Below, one piece after another: positions 8,722-16,666 of a stretch of 64,000 nucleotides of DNA; the stretch's first letter is position 1; every line of letters begins with the position of its first letter. The notes beneath the pieces were generated by a model that was not told where the DNA came from, searched no databases, and was given only the letters and a program-made list of their open reading frames with translations. Source of the DNA: Sphingomonas sp. IBVSS2 (GTDB lineage: Bacteria > Pseudomonadota > Alphaproteobacteria > Sphingomonadales > Sphingomonadaceae); the NCBI RefSeq assembly GCF_002127225.1, contig NZ_NFUR01000002.1, positions 806,001-870,000 on the forward strand, given 5' to 3'. The position numbers were made by a program, and so were the translations under genes.

Positions 8722-10535
8722 CGAGCCCTCCTCCGATTGGCGCGAGGTGCGGATTCGGTGCGTTCCGCTGGGGACGGCGCTTCGGCCCCGGCTTCGGCGT
8801 TCGCCTCGACCGGTTCGCTTTCGGCCTGGGGCGGAGCGGTTTCGATATCGTCCGCGGGCGATGCCGTTTCCGTTTCGGAGCCCGGCTCGGGAGGTGCCGG
8901 CTCGCTGCCGGGCCGCGCGGGATCGAAATAGCCCGTGGTCGAGAGCGAGATCGCGGTGCCCGCCGTCGGGACCGCCGGCAACAGCTCCCAGCGCGCCTCG
9001 GCCACCGCGCCGCGCTCGCCAAGGTCGCGCCACAGGCGATCGGCGAAGCCGGGGAGGATGGGCGCCGCGGCGAGCGCCAGGCCGCGGGCAAAGGCCAGCT
9101 CGACTGCCAGTGCGCCGGCCGCCTCGAGCGTCGAGGCCGGTTTTCCGTCGAACACCGCATGTTCGGCGCGGAAACGGCGCGCGACGCGCACGATCTCGCT
9201 CAGCAGATGCGCGGCGCGACTGGGCGAGAAGCCCTGGACCGAATAGCAATGGGAAAGGTCGCCGCACAGGCTGGCGAGGCGGGCGAGGGCGAGCGGCGCA
9301 CTGCGCGGCGCCGGCGCGAGCGGCACCATCCCCCCCGACGCCTCGCAACGCTTTGCAAGGTCGATGAGCCAGTCGTCCCAGATGCCGATCAACTCGTCGC
9401 GCCGCGTCGCCTCGAATTCGTCGAGCGTGAAATTGGTCTGTTCGATCTCGGGCGCGACGCGCGCGAGATGGAAACGCAGTGCATCGGCATCATGATCGCG
9501 CAGGAACGCGCCTGCCCAGAGGGCGTGGCCGCGGCTGGTGGAGAACTTCTTTCCGTCGAGGCGGAAGAACTCGTTGGTGATGAACCCGATCGGCGGGCGG
9601 AGCCGGGGATCGAAAGCCTGGAAGATGGCCGGGAACAGCACGACGTGGAAATAGATCGAGTCGAAGCCGAAGCACTGGACGACATTGTCGAAACCCGTCC
9701 ACGGCGTCTGCCAGCCGCCGGGATTGCTCCTCGCCTCGGGCAGGAGGTCGGTGAGCGCCAGATAGTGCGGGCCGAGTTCGAACCAGGCGGAGATGCGTTG
9801 ATCGTCATAGCCGCTCGCGGGAACCGCAATGCCCCATTCGGCAGGCTGGGTGGCAGGCACGTCGGGTAGCGGCTGCGCCAGCAGCTCGGCCACCAGCGCG
9901 CGCGCCCGCGGGGGCAGCCAGGCACAGGCGAGGGTGAACTCGGCGGCGCTGCGATAGCGTTCGAGCGGAAACCAGAGCTGGCGCAACGGGCGGCGCTCGG
10001 GCGTGCCGCCGCAAGTGACGCAGGCGGGATCGACCAGATCCGCACCCGCATTTGGTTTGCCGCAGGCCTCGCAGATCCCCCCGTCGCTTTCGGCATCGCA
10101 ATGGGAGCAACGGCCGCGCAGATGCGCTTCGAACGCAAAGCGGTCGCAGGCGGTGCAGAAGGGCTGATCGGTCGTCCGCTCCTCCAGCGCGTCGCGGTCG
10201 AGCAGGGTGCGGAAGAAGCGTTCGATGAAGCCCGAATAGCGTGGCGATTGCGCCGGAGAGGCGAACAGGTCGAGCGCGATGCCGGCACTCGCCAATGACT
10301 CGCGAATTCGCGCGCCGTTCTCCGCAGCTACGGTTGCAGGATCGCGGCCCTCCTGCTTGGCCATTCGCGCGACATAGCTTTGATGATCGTCACCGGCGGA
10401 GATGTACGTCGCGCGTTCGCCGGTCATTCGCAAATAGCGCGTCAGAATATCGCCCGCGAGATAAGGGCCGGCGAGATGGCCGAGATGAAGGTCGCCATTA
10501 GGTGTTGGTGGACCTGCAGTAACAAGATAGCTCAC
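8718..10535 (-). CDS. Methionyl-tRNA-synthetase-like protein, candidate hydrazine synthetase subunit
   Basis: The 605-residue class I synthetase-like protein has PNGDLHLGHLAG as the HIGH equivalent and MetRS-type zinc knuckles with CxxC pairs from FCTACDRF to CVTCGG (about residues 130-200). The KMSKS position reads KKFSTSRGH. The anticodon-binding tryptophan region appears replaced (GKPASTLEAA where MetRS has a P-W pair). The last 70-odd residues are a Pro/Glu/Ala-rich acidic tail. These changes argue against charging tRNA-Met. In hydrazine synthetases a MetRS-like domain activates an amino acid (glycine in Spb40) and esterifies the hydroxylamine. The GTG at 10535 is preferred because a GGGGGTG ribosome site precedes it and homologous MetRS proteins start there; an ATG at 10559 lacks one. 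The gene heads the operon and overlaps the NRPS by ATGA. Confidence 0.87.
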   Translation of the reverse strand: MSYLVTAGPPTPNGDLHLGHLAGPYLAGDILTRYLRMTGERATYISAGDDHQSYVARMAKQEGRDPATVAAENGARIRESLASAGIALDLFASPAQSPRYSGFIERFFRTLLDRDALEERTTDQPFCTACDRFAFEAHLRGRCSHCDAESDGGICEACGKPNAGADLVDPACVTCGGTPERRPLRQLWFPLERYRSAAEFTLACAWLPPRARALVAELLAQPLPDVPATQPAEWGIAVPASGYDDQRISAWFELGPHYLALTDLLPEARSNPGGWQTPWTGFDNVVQCFGFDSIYFHVVLFPAIFQAFDPRLRPPIGFITNEFFRLDGKKFSTSRGHALWAGAFLRDHDADALRFHLARVAPEIEQTNFTLDEFEATRRDELIGIWDDWLIDLAKRCEASGGMVPLAPAPRSAPLALARLASLCGDLSHCYSVQGFSPSRAAHLLSEIVRVARRFRAEHAVFDGKPASTLEAAGALAVELAFARGLALAAAPILPGFADRLWRDLGERGAVAEARWELLPAVPTAGTAISLSTTGYFDPARPGSEPAPPEPGSETETASPADDIETAPPQAESEPVEANAEAGAEAPSPAERTESAPRANRRRAR

Positions 10536-11201
10536 GAGGCACCCCCGATATATTGTCATGAAATATCGAACGGATTTGCCCGCGAGAGATCGCTCGAGAT
10601 TGCTATCTCAAGTTCATCTCACGGAGATTTGATCGTGATTAAGGTTGTTGCTGCAAATCTATCAGAATCAATTTTTTGTAGAAATGCTATTGTGTTCATT
10701 GTGGTGTGTTGTTCAGAATCTCCGGGGAAATCTTTTCGAATCCAGGGATTTAATGATCCCAAAAAAAATGAAGGCAATGCATCGAAATGGCCGATGTATC
10801 GGGGATTCAGGCTAAATACGGATATGTTGAAGGTGGCGACTCGCGATATATTTTGGGAATTGTTTTGTAGGAGAAATAGAAAATAGAGCGCAACTCTATT
10901 CCGATTCCTCGTAAAGTAACGAGTTTCACAGATAAGAGGCCGCGGGTCTGGCGGTGTCGCAATTATGTCGAGCGCCGCTGGGAGGTGTGGAGGTTCCCCG
11001 ATTGCCCATGTTCGGGTACGGAATTTGCTCATTCCGTGTTGTCGCCATGACGCTCGATCGAGTGAACCTCGTCGAGGGAGCAGACTGTACTTGATATGGT
11101 GATGAAACGAGCAGGCTCGTGGTTTCATCCATTGCGGAGACTGGCCGCGCGAAGCCTGGATCAAGCCCTTGGGCAGAGGAGCGCTGCCTCGTATCGCCGC
11201 C
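10536..11201. other. AT-rich leader/intergenic region upstream of the NRPS operon
   Basis: About 650 bp without a convincing gene. From about 10560 to 10900 the base composition is clearly more AT-rich than anything else in the window. Reading frames across it have unusual residue composition and no recognisable domain. The region lies between the start of the MetRS-like gene and the 3' end of a small membrane-protein gene, so it probably holds the promoter and a long 5' leader of the NRPS operon. An inverted repeat ctcgt/acgag lies near 10907-10922 and a larger one at 11101-11129. The AT-rich stretch may be a remnant of horizontal acquisition. Confidence 0.6.
11101..11129. repeat. Imperfect inverted repeat upstream of the NRPS operon
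   Basis: The outer arms gatgaaac (11101-11108) and gtttcatc (11122-11129) are complementary. They enclose the inner pair acgagc/gctcgt (11107-11112 and 11115-11120), with a two-base offset between the two arm sets. It could be an operator or an RNA hairpin about 570 bp upstream of the MetRS-like start. It could equally end transcription of the membrane-protein gene at 11202-11591, although no T-run follows in that direction. Confidence 0.4.
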
Positions 11202-11591
11202 TCAGGCTGTCGAAGGCCCCATCGCCACGACCAGTGCACAACAGAGGAGAAGCGCGGCAACGGGCGCCATGAGCCGGCGTTCGGCCCGGCTTGGCGAGAT
11301 CATGTTCAACGCCAGCGCCAGCGCGAGATAGAACACCGTCGCCCAGGCGACGCCACCTGACCAGGCATTTGGCAGAATTGCGATCAGATCGGCCCTGTCG
11401 AGGATGACGAGTGCAAGCGCTCCATAGATCAGGATTGCCATCCCGCTGCCGAATCGCAGGCGCGCGGGAAGTATCGGATGCTGCCCGCCCCAGGCGAAGC
11501 GACCCAGTGGCATCCCGGCGATGAGGCCGAGCTGGAATATCGCGAGGCCAGCCAAAAGGCTGCAGAAGAGAGAGGCCGCGACAAGCATCAT
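11202..11591 (-). CDS. Small integral membrane protein, function unknown
   Basis: The 129-residue protein has four predicted hydrophobic helices (roughly residues 2-24, 43-62, 72-92 and 105-125) joined by short polar loops, and the conserved-looking patch GRFAWGGQHPILP between helices 1 and 2. I recognise no catalytic motif. The ATG at 11591 was chosen; an adjacent ATG at 11588 and a TTG at 11600 are alternatives, and none has a strong ribosome site. It is transcribed toward the NRPS operon but more than 650 bp separate them, so a functional link is doubtful. Confidence 0.62.
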   Translation of the reverse strand: MMLVAASLFCSLLAGLAIFQLGLIAGMPLGRFAWGGQHPILPARLRFGSGMAILIYGALALVILDRADLIAILPNAWSGGVAWATVFYLALALALNMISPSRAERRLMAPVAALLLCCALVVAMGPSTA

Positions 11592-11682
11592 GATCGGCAA
11601 ATGTTACAGCGAAGATGGGGCAAGGGCAGGGCTCCCTGCCAACCGCCTGCCGCAATATCCGGCAGTGCCGCCCGGCGGTCGG

Positions 11683-11850
11683 TCAAGTGTTTCGATCCGC
11701 GGAAGGTGCGTGGTCGGGCACTTCCTCTTCCGTATCGATCGCATATTGCAAGCGGGCAGCGGCGACGGGATTGCCGTGCCGGTCGAGCAATGCCAGTGCC
11801 ATTCGCATCAGCGAAAGTGCCACGGCACGGCTACGCTCTCCTTCGCTCAC
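11683..11850 (-). CDS. Small hypothetical protein (about 55 residues)
   Basis: A short frame whose core, MRMALALLDRHGNPVAAARLQYAID, reads like a helix-turn-helix-sized amphipathic protein. Similar short proteins with a leucine-rich 'ALLDRxG..AAxxLQ.AID' pattern are, as I recall, common in sphingomonads. The GTG at 11850 is a guess at the start; a TTG at 11901 would give 72 residues. No signal peptide or membrane segment is seen, and the function is unknown. Confidence 0.42.
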   Translation of the reverse strand: MSEGERSRAVALSLMRMALALLDRHGNPVAAARLQYAIDTEEEVPDHAPSADRNT

Positions 11851-11968
11851 GACTTTGCACCATGATCCACACGGCGTTCTGTGGCCGATCTCTTCATGCA
11901 ATCATGAAACCCCGCATCGCCCCGTCTATACGCTTATCTAGGGCGAGAATGCTGCGGTTTTGCGAAAA

Positions 11969-11988
11969 TTGTACGATTATTTGTACGA
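11969..11988. promoter_or_regulatory. Direct repeat, candidate OmpR-family regulator site
   Basis: The octamer ttgtacga occurs twice, at 11969-11976 and 11981-11988, 12 bp apart start to start and within AT-rich DNA. OmpR-family regulators commonly bind tandem direct repeats about one helical turn apart. The site lies upstream of the small minus-strand genes at 11683 and 11202 and just past the 3' end of the two-component operon. Binding by that regulator is an inference. Confidence 0.35.
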
Positions 11989-12065
11989 ATTGTCGCGGTA
12001 CTCGATTTCGGCGACATGGCGCAGCTTTCCGCGGCCTTCCGTGGAAAGAGGCCAGCGCCGGCGGA

Positions 12066-13271
12066 TCAGGCCGTATCGGGAGCGACGCCGACCGGCAGGC
12101 GCAGCGTGAAGATCGCGCCGCCGCCATCATGGTTCGCCAATGTCGCGGTGCCATCATGCGCCTCGGCAATGGCGCGCACGACCGACAGGCCGAGGCCGCT
12201 GCCCCCGCTGTGCCGCGCGCGCGATGTTTCGGCGCGCCAGAACCGATCGAAGGCCTTGTCCATTGCCTCTTCCGGCAGCCCGGGGCCGTGATCGACGATC
12301 TCGAGCACGGCCCAACCGCCGTGCCGGGCGGTGCAGATGCGTAGCGGACCACTCCCGGCGGCATAACGCTGCGCATTCGAAAGGACCGCTCCGATCATCT
12401 GGCGGATCCGGGCGGCGTCGGCGACGACGGGGGTCGGCCGGAGGAGGAGCACCGGCTCCAGTCCCGCCGCCTCCAGGTCCGGTCGGACCAGGGCGATGAC
12501 CCGCTCCACCTCCAGTGCAAGGTCGATATGATCGGGATTCAGGATCATGCGGTCCGATTTTGCCAGGTTGATGGTCTGGAGATCGTCCACCAGCTGCCCC
12601 AGCCCTTCCACCTGCAGCAACAGGGATCGCATCTCCTCCTCTTCGTGCGCGAACACGCCGTCGATGGTGCCCTGGATGCGCCCGCGCAGGATCGTGAGCG
12701 GCGTGCGCAGTTCATGGGCGATCGCCGCGGTGCTTTCCGCGAGCTCCCGCTCCGCGCGCTGCAGCGATTGTGCCATGGCGTTGAAATCGTCGATGAGCTG
12801 CGCCTCCTCCGCCGAGGCCCAGCGCACCAGCGGCGCGCGCGCCGACAGGTCGCCATCCGCCACCCGCCGGGCAGTGAAGGCGACGTCGTTCAGGCCGCGC
12901 CCCAGCTTGGCGAGGAAGATGCTGCCGAGGAGAAAATCGCATATCGCCGTGAGCAGCAGGCAGATCAGCAGCGCGGTGTTGCCGCGTTGATTCACCGTTT
13001 CCGTGAGGTCATCCACTTCCTTGATGACCTTGTCGATTCCCTTGAAATCGGGAACCCGGCCGGCGTCGAGCGCGGCCAGCGCGCGTTGGGTGACGGGGGA
13101 GGAGGTTTCCCGGATATGTCGCTCCTCGTTGGCGGTCCATATCGTCATCGCCACGAAGATCAGCACGCAGTTGACGAGGACGATCACCACCAGTGCCGTC
13201 GCCAGCTGGCGGGCGATGGGCCAGCGGCGGCGCGTGCGGCGGGCCAGACGGGCGCGCAACGCGGCGATCAT
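12066..13271 (-). CDS. Sensor histidine kinase of a two-component system
   Basis: The 401-residue inner-membrane kinase has a first helix at about residues 20-45, a short periplasmic sensor segment of about 55 residues, a second helix at about 100-122 and a HAMP linker (ARRVADGDLSARAPL). The HisKA domain has its phospho-acceptor in AAIAHELRTPLTILRG, and the ATPase domain has N (LSNAQRYA), G1 (DHGPGLP) and G2 (GGSGLGLSVV) boxes. The ATG overlaps the response-regulator stop as ATGA, so the pair is co-translated. The small sensor domain resembles BaeS-like envelope-stress kinases; the signal is unknown. It sits beside the exported serine hydrolase gene, transcribed in the same direction. Confidence 0.93.
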   Translation of the reverse strand: MIAALRARLARRTRRRWPIARQLATALVVIVLVNCVLIFVAMTIWTANEERHIRETSSPVTQRALAALDAGRVPDFKGIDKVIKEVDDLTETVNQRGNTALLICLLLTAICDFLLGSIFLAKLGRGLNDVAFTARRVADGDLSARAPLVRWASAEEAQLIDDFNAMAQSLQRAERELAESTAAIAHELRTPLTILRGRIQGTIDGVFAHEEEEMRSLLLQVEGLGQLVDDLQTINLAKSDRMILNPDHIDLALEVERVIALVRPDLEAAGLEPVLLLRPTPVVADAARIRQMIGAVLSNAQRYAAGSGPLRICTARHGGWAVLEIVDHGPGLPEEAMDKAFDRFWRAETSRARHSGGSGLGLSVVRAIAEAHDGTATLANHDGGGAIFTLRLPVGVAPDTA

Positions 13272-13960
13272 GACCCGGCCAGTCGATAGCCGACGCCGCG
13301 CACCACGACGCAGAGCCCGGTCATGCCGGCCCGGTCGAGCTTGCGGCGAAGGTTGCTGATATGACTGTCGACGGTCCGTTCGAGCGCATTCCCCTCGGGC
13401 AGGCAGGCATCGACCAGCTCGGCGCGGTCGAACACGCGGCGCGGCGCCCGGAGCATGTGCGAGAGCAACCGATACTCGGTCAGCGTCAGGTCGAGCGGGA
13501 TCGTGGCCGCATCGTTCAATACCGCCGCGGTATAGCTCAGGGTATCGAGCTGCAGCGCGCCGAACCGGATCAGCGACTGATCGGCGCCCGCGCCGGCCGA
13601 GCGGCGCAGCACGGCCTTTACCCGCGCGACCACCTCGAGCGGATTGAACGGCTTCACCACATAGTCGTCGGCACCGATCCGCAGCGCGGAAAGCTTGTCG
13701 AGGTCCTCCGCCCGCGCGGTCGTCATGATGACCGGAGTCATGCCGCGCGCGCGCAGGTCGGCCAGCACCGAGAAGCCGTCCCGTTTCGGCAGGCCGACGT
13801 CGAGCAGGACCAGGTCGGGTTTCAGCGACTGGTGATGGATCAGCGCGACCTCGCCGTCCTGGGCGGTCACGGTCCGGTATCCCTCGCGCTCCAGATAGGA
13901 GCACAGGATGCGGGAAATCTGGGGTTCGTCCTCGACGATGAGGATCAGGGCATTTTCCAC
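13268..13960 (-). CDS. OmpR-family response regulator
   Basis: The 230-residue regulator has a receiver domain with acidic pocket VEDE, phospho-acceptor Asp in LVLLDVGLP, switch Thr in IMTTARA and Lys in VVKPFNP. The C-terminal winged helix has TLTEYRLLSHML and the recognition-helix region RTVDSHISNLRRKL. It is the first gene of the kinase operon and overlaps the kinase start by 4 bp. Targets are unknown; the tandem ttgtacga repeat at 11969-11988 is one candidate nearby. Confidence 0.94.
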   Translation of the reverse strand: MENALILIVEDEPQISRILCSYLEREGYRTVTAQDGEVALIHHQSLKPDLVLLDVGLPKRDGFSVLADLRARGMTPVIMTTARAEDLDKLSALRIGADDYVVKPFNPLEVVARVKAVLRRSAGAGADQSLIRFGALQLDTLSYTAAVLNDAATIPLDLTLTEYRLLSHMLRAPRRVFDRAELVDACLPEGNALERTVDSHISNLRRKLDRAGMTGLCVVVRGVGYRLAGS

Positions 13961-14071
13961 GATATTCTGCCTAATGAAGGATGTCCGCCATCCTGTGACC
14001 TGGTTATTCGGGACGCGTGAAGATCATGTGGAGAAATGATGGAGATGGCGGCCGGTTGCGGCCGCCGCTCC

Positions 14072-16381
14072 TCAGAACCGCATCCGCGTGCCGGCAACCA
14101 GCCGCAGATCGTCGCGGCCGTCCCGCCCGATAGCGCCGGTTGCGCCAAGCTGGAAGGCCGCCGGCCCCGCATCGATATCGATTCCCGCACGCACGCTGGT
14201 CCATGTGCGATCGATCGGAGCGGCGGCGAACCGCATCGCGCCGCCCCCCTCGGCGAAGCGCGCGACCAGCGCGGGGCGGCGATCGGCGATGGTGCGGACG
14301 TGAAACGCTTCCACGCTCGGGCGGATCATCGCCCCGCCAAGCGCGAAGCCGGTGGCGACCGACAGGCCGGCGCGGGCGTCGAGCCGATGCGAATGGCGGC
14401 GATCGATCGCCAGCGCCAGGGGCGAGCCGCTTTCCTCGGCGCGATCCACATTGTTGCCGGTGAAGCGCAGCCCGGCGACCGGCGCGATCCGCAGCCGATT
14501 GCCGATCGCATAGCCGATGCTCGCATCGACGAGACTGCCCAGCGCGTTGCGCCGTGCCCGCACCGTGCCGGGGTCCAGCCCGTCGATCGCGAGGCTGCGC
14601 TCGGTACGGACATTCTGCCGCGCGAACATGGCCCGGAAGTCGCCGAACAGGCCATTGCCGCTGTCATAGGCGAGGGCGAGGGCGACTTGCGGAGAGGTCA
14701 GCCGGACCGATCCCGCACCGCCGGCGAGCCGGGCCCGGGCCTGGGCGTAGCCGAAGGCAATGCCGGCGCGCAGGCGATCGCCCACCGGGCCCGTGACGCC
14801 CCAGCTGCTCGCCCAACCCGCAATCTCGCTGCCCGGTGCCGCCGCGTCGGCGACGGCCCGCCCGCCCAGTGATCCTCCGGCAATGAATGCCCGCCAGCGC
14901 CCCTCGCCACCGTCGGGCAGCCGCCCGCGAAAGGCATTGCCGCCGATCGACATATGCGTATCGACATGATCCGCCATCGCCTCCAGCGACGCCGCGGACA
15001 GGCGATCGATCAGCCGGCTGTCGTCGGGCGCGATCCGTTCGGCCAGCGCCGAGGCCTGCGCGCTCGTCAGGTCGCCGAACGTCCGGGTGACGGCGAAGAG
15101 ATCGCCCTTGCTGGCGGCGCAGGACGCCTCGACTTCGCCGAAGACCGCGCCCTGGTCGGCGCTCCGCGCGACCAGCACGCCCCGGCGGGCCCGTTCGGCC
15201 AGCGCCATCATCAGCGCATATCCGTCTTCCTGGGTGTCCGCGACGCCGATGAACGGGTTCACGCCGCTGTTGCTGGCGAACACCACGCCGATGCCCGCCG
15301 TCGGCACCAGGAACGAGAAGGCATGGCTGCCGCCGGTGCTTCCTTCGAAGAAGTGCGTCGTCCGGCCGGTGATCCGGGAAGTGACGATGCCGCCGGCTCC
15401 CAGATCGCCGACCGGCTCGAACAATCCGCGGAGCGCAGCGGCGGAAGCAAGCGGCTGGGAGAGGCCCATCGACGCCCGCAGCAATTGCTGCTCGACCTTC
15501 GCGAAGGCGGGCATCGTCGCGACCATGCCGCCCGCCGGATCGAGCTCGGGCGGCAGGCGGCCCAACAGGACATTGGTAACTTCGGCCGGATCGTCGATCG
15601 CAACCAGCGTGCCGTCCCCGGCCGCCAGGTGGACTGACGGATTGGCCGGCCCCAGATCGCGGGGGATGCCGAAGCCGGCCGCCGCCCCGACGCGGCCGAA
15701 CACGCTGTCCACGGCCGCCTGCGCATAAGGGCGCTCCACCAGCCGCTCATATATCGTGCCGAGCACGGAAAAGCTGGCGTTCGAATAGCGTTGCCCTTCG
15801 CCGGGCGCATAGGCCGGCTCGGATGCCAGGAGGAGCCTGGTGAACTGGTTCCGCCGCTCGGCCGGGCTGCCGCTCGCCGCGGCGAAGGCGGCCAGCATGT
15901 CGCCGGTGCGGTCGGAATCGGTGCCGTTATAGGCGCTGAACCCGGCAGTCATGAAGAGTAGTTGCCGAACGGTGGCGTCGCGGAAGGCGGGCTGCATCGA
16001 TCCCGCCATGTCGGGCAGCAGTTCGCCGATCCGCGCGTCATAGGACAGGCGCCCCTGGTCGACGAGTTGCCCGACGCTCACCGCCAGCAGGTGCTTCGTG
16101 TGGGAGCCGAGGCTGAAATTGTCGTTCCCCGTCAGCGCCTCGCCGGTATTGAGGCTGCGCACCCCCGCCGCGGCGGTCGCGACCACGCCGTCCTTGTCGA
16201 ACACCGTCGCCGCCATGCCGGGCGTTCCATTGGCCTGTTGCGCCCTGGTCTGAAAATCGCGCAGCGTCCGTTCCAGGCCCCGCGTCACCACGCATCGGCC
16301 GACCGCATATTGCGCTTCGGCGGGCACCGCCGCCGCCACGGTGCCGACACCGATCATTCCCGCCAGCAGTCTCGCCTTCAT
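14072..16381 (-). CDS. Exported serine hydrolase (class C beta-lactamase fold) with C-terminal outer-membrane barrel
   Basis: The 769-residue protein starts with a cleavable signal ending near EAQ. Residues about 30-430 are a serine hydrolase of the beta-lactamase/esterase class C fold: nucleophile motif SHTK within FSLGSHTKHLLA, Tyr motif YSNASFS, and a late Gly-rich strand around FFEGSTGGSHAF. From about residue 500 the sequence becomes alternating, Gly-rich beta strands ending in GTRMRF, a terminal aromatic typical of autotransporter and other outer-membrane barrels. The enzyme is therefore probably displayed on the cell surface, as in EstA-like autotransporters, although the passenger there is a GDSL lipase. 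It is divergent from a second serine hydrolase at 16667. The substrate is unknown. Confidence 0.85.
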   Translation of the reverse strand: MKARLLAGMIGVGTVAAAVPAEAQYAVGRCVVTRGLERTLRDFQTRAQQANGTPGMAATVFDKDGVVATAAAGVRSLNTGEALTGNDNFSLGSHTKHLLAVSVGQLVDQGRLSYDARIGELLPDMAGSMQPAFRDATVRQLLFMTAGFSAYNGTDSDRTGDMLAAFAAASGSPAERRNQFTRLLLASEPAYAPGEGQRYSNASFSVLGTIYERLVERPYAQAAVDSVFGRVGAAAGFGIPRDLGPANPSVHLAAGDGTLVAIDDPAEVTNVLLGRLPPELDPAGGMVATMPAFAKVEQQLLRASMGLSQPLASAAALRGLFEPVGDLGAGGIVTSRITGRTTHFFEGSTGGSHAFSFLVPTAGIGVVFASNSGVNPFIGVADTQEDGYALMMALAERARRGVLVARSADQGAVFGEVEASCAASKGDLFAVTRTFGDLTSAQASALAERIAPDDSRLIDRLSAASLEAMADHVDTHMSIGGNAFRGRLPDGGEGRWRAFIAGGSLGGRAVADAAAPGSEIAGWASSWGVTGPVGDRLRAGIAFGYAQARARLAGGAGSVRLTSPQVALALAYDSGNGLFGDFRAMFARQNVRTERSLAIDGLDPGTVRARRNALGSLVDASIGYAIGNRLRIAPVAGLRFTGNNVDRAEESGSPLALAIDRRHSHRLDARAGLSVATGFALGGAMIRPSVEAFHVRTIADRRPALVARFAEGGGAMRFAAAPIDRTWTSVRAGIDIDAGPAAFQLGATGAIGRDGRDDLRLVAGTRMRF

Positions 16382-16666
16382 CGCTCGTTCTCCATGAGAT
16401 CACGAGGGGCCGGTGCCGGGCGATCGTGCAGGCCGCGGCTAGAGGGTGTGGAGACCGTGTGCAGGCGCGGACCTTCGGGCCGGCCGGCAATATGCCCGGC
16501 GGATCGAGGTCGCGGACGGATCGCGTCTCGCGCGCGGTCGCGTCTTCGCATTCGCTTCGCAGAGGCTCCACGCATTCTCCACGCAATGAAGGATGACCAT
16601 CCTGAGAGGCGGCGACTCGCCGCGCGACCGTTCCGGCGGATCGCCTTCACGATCAGGAAAGCTGCA
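16382..16666. other. Divergent promoter region between two serine hydrolase genes
   Basis: This 285-bp region lies between the start of the minus-strand barrel-fused hydrolase and the plus-strand soluble hydrolase. I see no gene in it. It should contain both promoters. No clear palindromic operator stood out. Confidence 0.5.

Noticed and set aside
8718-10535. Housekeeping methionyl-tRNA synthetase
   Set aside because: The altered KMSKS loop, the missing anticodon-binding tryptophan, the acidic tail and the NRPS operon setting argue for a specialised paralogue.
10380-10886. Plus-strand open frame across the MetRS-like start and the AT-rich leader
   Set aside because: It is antisense to the MetRS-like gene at its start and shows no protein-like pattern.
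10619-11260. Open frame of 213 residues on the minus strand in the AT-rich leader
   Set aside because: Composition is erratic, there is no domain or ribosome site, and the frame spans a strong change in base composition; more likely non-coding.
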